Shown here piece after piece: positions 1 through 5,807 of a DNA stretch of 44,102 bases. Source of the stretch: an uncultured Oscillospiraceae bacterium (GTDB taxonomy: Bacteria > Bacillota > Clostridia > Oscillospirales > Oscillospiraceae). A program made the translations under genes and the position numbers. Under the pieces are notes generated by a model. The model did not search any database. It saw nothing but the letters and a program-made list of their open reading frames with translations, and had not been told where the DNA came from. The stretch lies in assembly GCA_947584295.1 (NCBI GenBank), contig CANPWM010000014.1:1-44102 (forward strand). The letters run 5' to 3'. The first letter of the stretch is position 1, and each line of letters begins with the position of its first letter.

Positions 1-450
1 CCGAGAGGGCAACGCCGAAGCTTATTTCCGGCTTTTTCCGGGCAAAAAAGACCGTTCGATTATTGGACAAGATAAAGAGCCGCCGTCGTGCGCGACGGCA
101 GCTCAGCCACAAACCCCCGCAGTGCGGGGCTTTTCTGAGCTTCGCTACGCAGTCGGTTTTGCGGTGGCGGCGCGGTTTAGGCAGTCGGTTAGAGCGGATT
201 TGTCAGCAAATTCAAGAATAAATCCGCCGTCATGAGCACAGAGAAGGAAACTCTCCCATTTGGGAGAGGCAAGCATCGCATTTGTCTGTACACCGGGCGA
301 GCCCGGTGCCCGCCAAATGCGTTTCCGGGCGGAAGCCCGGACCCACTGGGGGCGAAAAGTTATCCGTTTGTACACAATTTTGCCCTGGCTATTTCGCGGC
401 AAAGATGGTATGTTGTGTGTTTGCCGAAGGGCAGGAAGGAGACGTGCAGC
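1..450. other. Non-coding left flank inside the tRNA-Thr-linked element
   Basis: I see no convincing gene here. Open frames cross it, but none has a ribosome binding site or recognisable protein. It holds two hairpins: one at 77-104 (arms GAGC..GCCGTCG and CGACGGC..GCTC around TGCG), and one at 115-134 with six base pairs, CCCCGC and GCGGGG, followed by CTTTT, which resembles an intrinsic terminator on the plus strand. The open frame of the integrase extends upstream to 232, but the AGGAAGGAG at 433-441 places the real start at 451. By position this stretch should belong to the integrated element whose integrase follows. Confidence 0.5.
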
Positions 451-1599
451 ATGGCAAAGCGCAGAGCCAACGGCGAGGGGAATATACGGAAAAGGCCAGA
501 CGGTCGATGGGAAGGACGGTATATTGCGGGGCATGATGAGAACGGGAAGGCTATCCGCAAGAACGTCCTTGGCCGAACCCAGGCGGAGGTCAAGGAAAAG
601 CTGAAGAAGGCGATCCGGGAGTGCGCCGAGATTGATGTTGAGAAGGCCGAGGAATATACCGTCGGCAGTTGGGTAAGGACGTGGTACGAGACGTACTCAA
701 AGCCACATATCCGGGAAAGCACGCAGGAATTTTACGAGGACTACATCGAGCACCACGTGGTGCCCCGTATCGGCAGCATCAAGCTGACAAAGCTGACCGG
801 GCGGGACATACAGAAGTTGTACAACGATGTCAAGGCAAATGGAAGAATCCGAAAGGGCAAAGACGGAAACACCAGCATGAGCGCAAGCTACGTCCGGGGC
901 CTCCACATGATGCTGCACAACTGCATGGGACGTGCAGTAAAGGAACGGTTGATCCTGCGGAATCCGACCGAGGACTGCATCGTGCCGAAGCTGGAAAAGA
1001 AGGAGATGCACATATTGCACTCAGAGGACATAAGCGCCTACCTCAAGGAAGCAGAGAAACGCGGTGTACTGGCGATGTTCTTCCTCGAACTGACCACCGG
1101 CCTACGCAAAGGCGAGCTTGTCGCCCTTCTGTGGAGCGACCTCGATGAACAGTCAATGACGCTGAACGTCTGCAAACAGGCCGTCAGAGTCAAGGGAGGA
1201 GGGGTAAAGGTCACACGCCCCAAGACTGAAACCTCCATTCGCAGAATCTCGCTGTCCCAAGAAACCATCGACGTCCTCAAAACGGAACATGACAAACACC
1301 CGGACATCGAATACATGTTCCCCTCTCCTGTCACCCTCGGCATGTACTACCCCGATTCTGTCACGGCAATCCACAACAAAATCCTCAAGTCCGCCGGGCT
1401 CCCTCATATCCGTCTGCACGACCTCCGCCACACCTTCGCCACCCTGGCGCTGCAAAACGGCGTGGACGTAAAGACAGTCTCCAGCATCCTCGGCCACTAC
1501 GACGCCGGATTCACACTGAGGACCTACACTCACGTCACCACAAAAATGCAGGAAGAAGCCGCAGCAACTATGGGCAAGCTGATTGGAGCGAACGTATGA
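451..1599 (+). CDS. Tyrosine recombinase / phage-type integrase
   Basis: A 382-residue site-specific tyrosine recombinase that would integrate and excise an element at the neighbouring tRNA gene. The start at 451 is chosen because AGGAAGGAG lies nine bases upstream. The N-terminal part (about 1-60) is basic and resembles AP2-like arm-binding domains. A SAM-like core-binding domain covers about 65-180, and the catalytic domain the remainder. The catalytic set is visible: Arg in TTGLRKGEL, Lys in the RPKTETS beta-hairpin region, HDLRH, the LGH box and the Tyr nucleophile in RTYTHV. Length fits the ICE/prophage integrase family. The gene ends 177 bases from the 3' end of a tRNA-Thr gene, the classical layout of an element integrated in a tRNA, with the rest of the element lying to the left, outside the window. 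Whether it belongs to a prophage or an ICE cannot be told. Confidence 0.93.
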   Translation: MAKRRANGEGNIRKRPDGRWEGRYIAGHDENGKAIRKNVLGRTQAEVKEKLKKAIRECAEIDVEKAEEYTVGSWVRTWYETYSKPHIRESTQEFYEDYIEHHVVPRIGSIKLTKLTGRDIQKLYNDVKANGRIRKGKDGNTSMSASYVRGLHMMLHNCMGRAVKERLILRNPTEDCIVPKLEKKEMHILHSEDISAYLKEAEKRGVLAMFFLELTTGLRKGELVALLWSDLDEQSMTLNVCKQAVRVKGGGVKVTRPKTETSIRRISLSQETIDVLKTEHDKHPDIEYMFPSPVTLGMYYPDSVTAIHNKILKSAGLPHIRLHDLRHTFATLALQNGVDVKTVSSILGHYDAGFTLRTYTHVTTKMQEEAAATMGKLIGANV

Positions 1600-1619
1600 G
1601 CAAAATCTACCCCGCCATA

Positions 1620-1657
1620 ACTAAAAAAGGCCGTGGGAACCAAAATCCCGCGGCCTT
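1620..1657 (-). terminator. Intrinsic terminator between integrase and tRNA gene
   Basis: Inverted arms of 12 bases (AAGGCCGTGGGA and TCCCGCGGCCTT, one G-T pair) enclose a seven-base loop. On the minus strand the stem is followed by six T residues, so it would stop leftward transcription that runs past the tRNA. On the plus strand the hairpin may also protect the integrase mRNA end. Confidence 0.6.
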
Positions 1658-1730
1658 ATGCTATCCCGTCCTTTCCGCTCCGAAATCCCGTTGGGGTCAG
1701 AAAGGGGTCAGTGGTTAACTAAAACGCCCA

Positions 1731-1770
1731 AAAAAGTACCGGATTTCCCGATTTTCTCAGGAAATCCGGT
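1731..1770 (-). terminator. Terminator of the tRNA-Thr gene
   Basis: A perfect 11-bp inverted repeat (1738-1748 and 1760-1770, arm ACCGGATTTCC) lies six bases beyond the encoded CCA of the tRNA. On the minus strand it is followed by ACTTTTTT. This is a typical intrinsic terminator for a single tRNA unit. It lies on the element side of the presumed attachment site, so it may have been brought in by the element. Confidence 0.7.
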
Positions 1771-1776
1771 GGGTAT

Positions 1777-1852
1777 TGGAGCTGGATGCGAGATTCGAAC
1801 TCGCGACCTCATGATTACGAATCAGGCGCTCTACCGGCTGAGCTAATCCAGC
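1777..1852 (-). tRNA. tRNA-Thr (anticodon CGU), CCA encoded
   Basis: Read on the minus strand, the sequence folds into a full cloverleaf: a 7-bp acceptor stem (GCTGGAT with ATCCAGC), D arm GCTC/GAGC, anticodon loop TTCGTAA with anticodon CGT, a 5-base variable loop, the T arm GCGAG-TTCGAAT-CTCGC, discriminator T and encoded CCA. It decodes ACG. The anticodon stem has one C-U mismatch (position 28 with 42). The 3' end points to the integrase, so this gene is the likely integration site of the element to the left. It has its own promoter and terminator. Confidence 0.95.
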
Positions 1853-1872
1853 GTTTTTTCGATTGCCTGCGC

Positions 1873-1901
1873 ATTATAACACAATCCCGCCCCGGAGTCA
1901 A
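1873..1901 (-). promoter_or_regulatory. Sigma-A promoter of tRNA-Thr
   Basis: On the minus strand TTGACT (1901-1896), a 17-base spacer and TATAAT (1878-1873) form a near-consensus promoter about 20 bases upstream of the tRNA 5' end. A 9-bp inverted repeat (CCCGCCCCG at 1886-1894 with CGGGGCGGG at 1913-1921) covers the promoter and sits right after the stop codon of the upstream gene. It may be that gene's 3' hairpin. Confidence 0.8.
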
Positions 1902-1922
1902 TCTTTTTCTTTCGGGGCGGGG

Positions 1923-2402
1923 TCAAATTAGATGGATAATGCCAAAGGTGGCGGCGGTGATGATGGCGGCGGCCATCAGCAAGCCCAGCAAAATGGCCGG
2001 AATGGCCTCGCGGGCGCGCATATCCAGGACGGCGGCCACCAGCGCGCCCGTCCAGGCGCCGGTACCCGGCAGCGGTATCCCCACCAGGATCACAAGGCCG
2101 ATGAAGCGGTATTTCGTGACGATCCGGCCCTTCAGGTGGGCCTTCGTCTCCAACGCGGTAACGATCCTGTTAAATTTTTCGTTCTTTTTCCGCAGCCACG
2201 CGAAGATGCGTTTGATATAGATGATAATGAACGGCACCGGGAGAAAATTCCCCACCAACGCGCAGGCCAGCGCCACGGGATATTGAAGTCCCAGCGCGAT
2301 CCCATACGGGAGGCCGCCGCGCAGCTCCACGATAGGCACCATGGAGATCACAAACGTGGCGGTCATGCGGCCCAGCACCGTTCTGGTAAACCATTCCAGC
2401 AT
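1923..2402 (-). CDS. Small multidrug export protein family (COG2426) membrane protein
   Basis: A 159-residue integral membrane protein of the Sm_multidrug_ex family (PF06695). The family is named for export activity, but its substrates are poorly established. Seen in the sequence: four to five hydrophobic segments (about 10-30, 38-62, 100-122 and 130-158), the VPIVELRGGLPYGI motif near the N terminus that is typical of the family, and the IPLPGTGAWTGA motif in the middle. Length matches family members of 150-170 residues. It stands alone, upstream of the tRNA on the same strand and divergent from the spore-protein gene. The start at 2402 is the first ATG, and its ribosome binding site (AAGGCGG) is rather distant. 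Confidence 0.82.
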   Translation of the reverse strand: MLEWFTRTVLGRMTATFVISMVPIVELRGGLPYGIALGLQYPVALACALVGNFLPVPFIIIYIKRIFAWLRKKNEKFNRIVTALETKAHLKGRIVTKYRFIGLVILVGIPLPGTGAWTGALVAAVLDMRAREAIPAILLGLLMAAAIITAATFGIIHLI

Positions 2403-2530
2403 TTTCAGTTTTCCGCCTTTTGTATTTTACAAATTTGATTTTAACGGATTTCCGCAACTTTTTCAAGAGGGGATTTTTGCTTTTCTCACCTGTCTGCCAA
2501 TCCTGACAAAACTTACTCCGTCAACGCGCC

Positions 2531-2561
2531 GCATATCTTTTGCCGTCCGGGCAATTATAAT
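2531..2561 (+). promoter_or_regulatory. Candidate sigma-G (forespore) promoter of the spore-protein gene
   Basis: GCATA at 2531-2535, a 17-base spacer and AATTATA at 2553-2559 match the published sigma-G pattern (GYATR, 17-18 bases, CATNHTA) except for the first -10 base. A TATAAT overlaps at 2556-2561, but there is no sigma-A -35 box at a suitable distance. Forespore expression is the known rule for this gene family. The assignment here is inference. Confidence 0.5.
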
Positions 2562-2610
2562 CACGAAAGGCGTGAAGACGCGTTTCAATCAAAAAAGGAG
2601 ATGCAGAACA

Positions 2611-2871
2611 ATGGCTAACAGAAGCAACAAGATCAACATTCCCGAAGCCCGTGCGGCTATGGACAAGTTCAAGATGGAGTCCGCTTCCGAGGTTGGCGTC
2701 AATCTGAAGCAGGGCTACAACGGCGACCTCACCAGCCGTCAGGCCGGCTCCGTGGGCGGCCAGATGGTCAAGAAGATGACGCCCACGCGAACCTTCCTCG
2801 TCTCCCGGCAAAACCGCGCGGCCAACGGCCACGCGACGCAGATCCGCTACATAGCCAGCCTCGGGGTGTGA
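2611..2871 (+). CDS. Alpha/beta-type small acid-soluble spore protein, 3' end replaced by the inserted element
   Basis: Alpha/beta-type SASPs coat and protect DNA in the dormant spore core and are degraded by the GPR protease at germination. Residues 1-56 are a normal SASP: a MESASEVGVNL segment that fits the GPR cleavage region, and GSVGGQMVKKM, the conserved DNA-binding helix motif. After KKM the family would continue with an EAYE-type tail of about ten residues. Here 30 unrelated, basic residues follow (TPTRTF... to SLGV), encoded by the inserted element. The missing tail, IEAYENGLK and stop, lies at 7459-7487 as the end of the serine recombinase gene. The uninterrupted protein would have 65 residues, the usual size. 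The start at 2611 has AAAAAAGGAG upstream. Whether the chimeric 86-residue protein works is unknown. Confidence 0.9.
   Translation: MANRSNKINIPEARAAMDKFKMESASEVGVNLKQGYNGDLTSRQAGSVGGQMVKKMTPTRTFLVSRQNRAANGHATQIRYIASLGV
2768..2779 (+). other. Attachment-site core, left copy
   Basis: TCAAGAAGATGA inside the SASP codons Val-Lys-Lys-Met. It is identical to 7447-7458 and in the same codon phase. It is the left junction of the element. The exact crossover dinucleotide cannot be told from the sequence. Confidence 0.8.
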
Positions 2872-2877
2872 CGCCTC

Positions 2878-3303
2878 TCACACGCCGCCTGCGGGCTTCT
2901 CCACCAGCTCCACGATCCCCGCGCCCTTTTTCACCAGGAACGCCACCGGCGCGCCGCCAAAGGCCACGGCGGGGCTGGGCCTGCGCAAAATCCGCCACTT
3001 TCCGGCCCGCATGGCCTCCAGGCTGGCCGCCAGATCCTCCACCGCGTAGCAGATGTGGTACGGCCCCTCGCCGCAGGATCTCAGCCGCCCCGCCACGTCG
3101 GAGTTCTCCCCCAACGGAGCCACAAGCTCCACCACCGTCCCGCCGTTCTCCATAAAGCGCAGCAGGACGTTCCGGCAGGCCCCGGCGCCGTCCGACACGT
3201 CGTCCCGGATCACGCCGGTGACCGGCACAAAGCCCAGCTCGGCGAAGGCCGCCGCGGCGCTGTCCATATCCTTCACCAGATAGCCGATATGATCTACCTT
3301 CAC
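2878..3303 (-). CDS. VOC-family protein, methylmalonyl-CoA-epimerase-like
   Basis: A 141-residue protein of the vicinal-oxygen-chelate (glyoxalase/bleomycin-resistance) superfamily. Two beta-alpha-beta-beta-beta modules are visible. The metal-ligand positions look occupied: His in VDHIGYLV, Glu in TVVELVAP, His in PYHICYAV and Glu in GIVELVEKP, a pattern like methylmalonyl-CoA epimerase, although the second ligand there is usually Gln. The start is the GTG at 3303, preceded by GAGAGGG. The longer open frame upstream overlaps the acyl carrier protein gene and has no family similarity. It is the last gene of the FkbH-ACP-VOC operon (11 bases after the ACP stop). Its probable role is to act on a substrate held as a thioester. 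The real substrate is unknown. It stops 6 bases from the convergent SASP frame with no terminator between. Confidence 0.8.
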   Translation of the reverse strand: MKVDHIGYLVKDMDSAAAAFAELGFVPVTGVIRDDVSDGAGACRNVLLRFMENGGTVVELVAPLGENSDVAGRLRSCGEGPYHICYAVEDLAASLEAMRAGKWRILRRPSPAVAFGGAPVAFLVKKGAGIVELVEKPAGGV

Positions 3304-3314
3304 GCCGATCCCTC

Positions 3315-3560
3315 TCAAGCGCCCAGATGCCGCGTCAGCGCGTCCACGAGCTGTCCCACATTTTCCGATTTCGTCACCTCCGCCAGCGTGAAGGTGACGC
3401 CGAAGGCGTCCTCGATCTCGTTGGTGAACAGCAGATGCGTCAGGCTGTCCCACTCGTCCACGTCCGCCGCGGTGGTGTCGTCGGTGAGTACCACCGTGTC
3501 GTTGTCGAATACGTCTCTGGCGATCTCATTGATCCTCGCCATGATCTCTTCCCTGTCCAT
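3315..3560 (-). CDS. Acyl carrier protein
   Basis: An 81-residue acidic, helical carrier protein. The phosphopantetheine attachment serine is Ser39 in VDEWDSLTHL, the standard DSL site. The protein should be converted to the holo form by a phosphopantetheinyl transferase encoded elsewhere and then carry the acyl or glyceryl group for the partner enzymes. Its start codon overlaps the stop codon of the FkbH-like gene by one base (TAATG), so translation is coupled. The variation around the site (EWDSL rather than GADSL) is common in carrier proteins next to FkbH-like proteins rather than in fatty-acid synthesis. It is therefore probably dedicated to this operon, which is an inference from context. 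Confidence 0.9.
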   Translation of the reverse strand: MDREEIMARINEIARDVFDNDTVVLTDDTTAADVDEWDSLTHLLFTNEIEDAFGVTFTLAEVTKSENVGQLVDALTRHLGA

Positions 3561-5287
3561 TACTCCTCGCTCTCCTTGATATGGAATTTTCCCGGCCGGA
3601 AGCTCTCCGTATCCGCCCGGTAGCGGTTCTCCCCCGCCTCCTCAAAGCCCACGGTCTTGTAGATATCCTTCACCATGGCGTTTTTCGGCGTGGGGATATA
3701 CTCCCCCACCACCCACCTGTAACCGGCCTTTTTCGCCCGATCCATCAGCGCGGCGATGATAAACTCCTCCATTCCCCGCTTCAGCACCCGGCAGCTCATA
3801 AGCCATGTGTCGATGAACAGCGTATCCGCGCCGCTCCTGCGGCCCACCACCACGCCCACCAGGCCGTGGTCGCCGAATTTGTCCCTCAGCTCATAATAGA
3901 CGGTCAGGCAGTCAGGATCCTCCGCCAGCCGCCGGATATCCGCCTCGGTGTACCGCACCGTGCGCAGGTTGAACTGATTGGACCGCTGGGTGAGCTGTGC
4001 GACACGGGAATATACCGCCGGCTCAAAGGGCCGCGCCGTCCCCACCATCTCCAGGCTCTCCAGATACTCGTCCAGAGAGGCGTAGGCGGCCTTCAGCTTC
4101 TCCCGGGCCAGCTCCGCCTGATAGAGCCTCGTCCTGTCCGCGCCGGGGCCGGTGAAGGCGGCCGTCTCAAAATAATTCTGTCTCTGCAAAAAGTCAAGAT
4201 ACAGCGCCGGATCCTCCGGCAGCTCCGGCACCTCGATCTCCGGGATCATGCTCCGCACAAGCTCCCGCTCAAAGGGGTTGTCGTCCACGAACACCATGGC
4301 GTCCATGCCGATGTTCAGCGTGCGCTGGATAAGCCGGATATTCCCGGCCTTATCCTCCCAGTTGGCCACAAAGACGGCAATATCCTCCAGCCGCAGCACC
4401 ATCTCCGGGTTGCTCTCAAAGGGGCGCTTGGCGGCGGCCTCGTCGTTTTTACTGCACACGGCCAGAATAACGCCGCACTCCTTCAGCTCCTTGAGCCATC
4501 GCTGAAAATTGGTAAAGACGTGTCCCCGGCCCAGCTCGCCGATCTCGATGTTCTCCGGCCCGTCGTCCCCTACCACGCCGCCCCAGAGGGTGTTGTCCAG
4601 ATCCAGTATAAGGCACTTCTTGACGCGCCCCGACAGGGCCGCCTCCACGTCCAGGATCGCCTTGGCCGCGTAGGGCAGAGCCTCGGTGCCGATGGCCATC
4701 TTGGCGCTGTAATAGAGGGCCGGATCAAAAAAACGCTCCCGGCCCAGCTCCGCCTGAACCGCCATCAGATCCACCGGGTACACGTCCCCCCTGGCCGCCA
4801 TGCGCTCCTGGAGCAGATAATTCAGGCGGCGGAGCTGATAGACGAAGGCCGACTCCACCCGGCAGGAGAAATTGCCCAGGGCCCGGTCGGGGATCTCCGT
4901 AAACGTACACTGCAAAATGGCGGCGTTGGCGTGCCGCCCCAGGGCGTCCCAGTACATCTCCAGCCTTGCCAGAACGCCGTCGGCAAAGCCGCCGCGGCTC
5001 GCGGGGGCCATATCCAGAAATTCCTCATAGAGCTTCTCCGTGGCCAGATACAAAAGGACGCTGTCCGGGGCGCAGGCGTACAGCTCCGAGCCGTCCTCCA
5101 GCACCTGGGCCTCGATCTGATTGTATCCGGCGTCAAACACCGTCAGCGGCAGCTTCTCCAGGGCCGCCAGACCCCGCACCGCCATCGCCAGAAACTGCGT
5201 GGAGCAGTTCCCCAGGATCGCCAGCGTGCGCGCCTTGCCCGGGGCCGCCGTTTTGGCCGCCCTTCTCAGCTCATTGAAGGAATACAC
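3560..5287 (-). CDS. FkbH-like HAD-IIIC phosphatase/acyltransferase family protein
   Basis: A 575-residue protein. FkbH-type proteins belong to the HAD superfamily and, in characterised cases, move a glyceryl group from 1,3-bisphosphoglycerate to an acyl carrier protein. The layout seen is an N-terminal SGNH-like region (about 1-210, with GNCSTQF), a HAD domain with LILDLDNTLWGGVVGDDG (nucleophile region about residues 229-231) and VFVDDNPFERE, and a C-terminal GNAT-like domain (about 400-565). The GTG at 5287 is chosen as start because the promoter's -10 box lies at 5335-5340. An upstream TTG-initiated frame would begin inside the promoter. The gene leads an operon with an ACP and a VOC protein. 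No ketosynthase or other assembly enzyme is nearby, so the product is unknown. Confidence 0.85.
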   Translation of the reverse strand: MYSFNELRRAAKTAAPGKARTLAILGNCSTQFLAMAVRGLAALEKLPLTVFDAGYNQIEAQVLEDGSELYACAPDSVLLYLATEKLYEEFLDMAPASRGGFADGVLARLEMYWDALGRHANAAILQCTFTEIPDRALGNFSCRVESAFVYQLRRLNYLLQERMAARGDVYPVDLMAVQAELGRERFFDPALYYSAKMAIGTEALPYAAKAILDVEAALSGRVKKCLILDLDNTLWGGVVGDDGPENIEIGELGRGHVFTNFQRWLKELKECGVILAVCSKNDEAAAKRPFESNPEMVLRLEDIAVFVANWEDKAGNIRLIQRTLNIGMDAMVFVDDNPFERELVRSMIPEIEVPELPEDPALYLDFLQRQNYFETAAFTGPGADRTRLYQAELAREKLKAAYASLDEYLESLEMVGTARPFEPAVYSRVAQLTQRSNQFNLRTVRYTEADIRRLAEDPDCLTVYYELRDKFGDHGLVGVVVGRRSGADTLFIDTWLMSCRVLKRGMEEFIIAALMDRAKKAGYRWVVGEYIPTPKNAMVKDIYKTVGFEEAGENRYRADTESFRPGKFHIKESEE

Positions 5288-5334
5288 CGATGGTTCGCCC
5301 CCTCCCTGGTTGCCCTGTCCTAAAAGCTGCCCCA

Positions 5335-5363
5335 ATTATCTTTCATTTGACGCGGGTTGTCAA
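5335..5363 (-). promoter_or_regulatory. Sigma-A promoter of the FkbH-ACP-VOC cargo operon
   Basis: TTGACA (5363-5358), a 17-base spacer and GATAAT (5340-5335) on the minus strand give an almost perfect vegetative promoter. The transcript would start near 5328, about 41 bases before the GTG start, and would run towards and, without a visible terminator, into the antisense strand of the SASP gene. Confidence 0.85.
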
Positions 5364-5556
5364 TAGTTTTCATACAATTCCTTCAAAAACTCCCCCCGTC
5401 CATCTTTTAAAAATCCCTCCGCCGCCCCGCCGGAACACCGAACGGCCACTCCCCCCAAAGTCGTATAAAACCATGAAAAATCAGCCATACTCCACTAAGG
5501 CGGCGGGGATTGAACTCCCACTGCTTTAATCTACTAAACGGAAGGGAGTTTTCACC
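5364..5556. other. Intergenic stretch between divergent units of the element
   Basis: No gene is seen. It is C-rich on the plus strand, with no clear inverted repeat or consensus promoter for the small frame that follows. A TTGAAC and a TACTAA near 5510-5538 are 16 bases apart but lie too close to the ribosome binding site to be convincing. Confidence 0.4.
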
Positions 5557-5721
5557 GTGGACAGCCGGGAGCGGGACGCCTTGCCGGAGGAGATCTGGCT
5601 CACCTACTACAATAACTATCTCCTGTCGCGGGGCGTCCTCACGGAGTGCCAGCACGCTAGGCTCTGCCGGGACATCGCCCTCCGCCGCGCCCCGGAGCGG
5701 GACGCGCGGAGCGATGGATAA
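5557..5721 (+). CDS. Small hypothetical protein preceding the serine recombinase
   Basis: A 54-residue frame starting with GTG and preceded by GGAAGGGAG at a suitable distance. It encodes a charged peptide with the core PEEIWLTYYNNYLLSRGVLT. Short proteins with a similar YxNNYL...G.(I/L)T pattern are, as I recall, common just upstream of recombinase genes in Clostridia, often with a SHOCT-like helix. A role as a recombination directionality factor or regulator would be an attractive guess from position, but nothing in the sequence proves it. The GTG start, size and shortness leave some doubt that it is translated. Confidence 0.6.
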   Translation: MDSRERDALPEEIWLTYYNNYLLSRGVLTECQHARLCRDIALRRAPERDARSDG

Positions 5722-5748
5722 AGCCGCCAGCGCCGGAAGAACTTGGCA

Positions 5749-5776
5749 TTGCTTCTTTTTGCGCGTCTGGTATAAT
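5749..5776 (+). promoter_or_regulatory. Promoter of the serine recombinase
   Basis: TTGCTT (5749-5754), a 16-base spacer and a perfect TATAAT (5771-5776). The ATG at 5775 lies within this -10 box and cannot be the start codon. The ATG at 5808, about 25 bases beyond the expected transcription start and preceded by GGGAGG, is. Confidence 0.65.
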
Positions 5777-5807
5777 GGAAGAAAAGCTCACAGTGGGAGG
5801 CAAGGCA

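Noticed and set aside
232-450. Upstream extension of the integrase reading frame
   Set aside because: The AGGAAGGAG before the ATG at 451 and the lack of family similarity in the extension support the shorter protein.
1696-1712. GGGGTCA repeats as an attachment site
   Set aside because: Short repeats of this type are common near integrases; the tRNA 3' end is a better candidate and no second copy is in the window.
5288-5335. TTG-started extension of the FkbH-like protein
   Set aside because: The extension begins in the -10 box of the promoter at 5335-5363; relatives usually begin near the YSFNELR segment.
5775-5807. Earlier ATG for the serine recombinase
   Set aside because: It overlaps the TATAAT of the recombinase promoter and has no ribosome site; the ATG at 5808 has GGGAGG at the proper distance.
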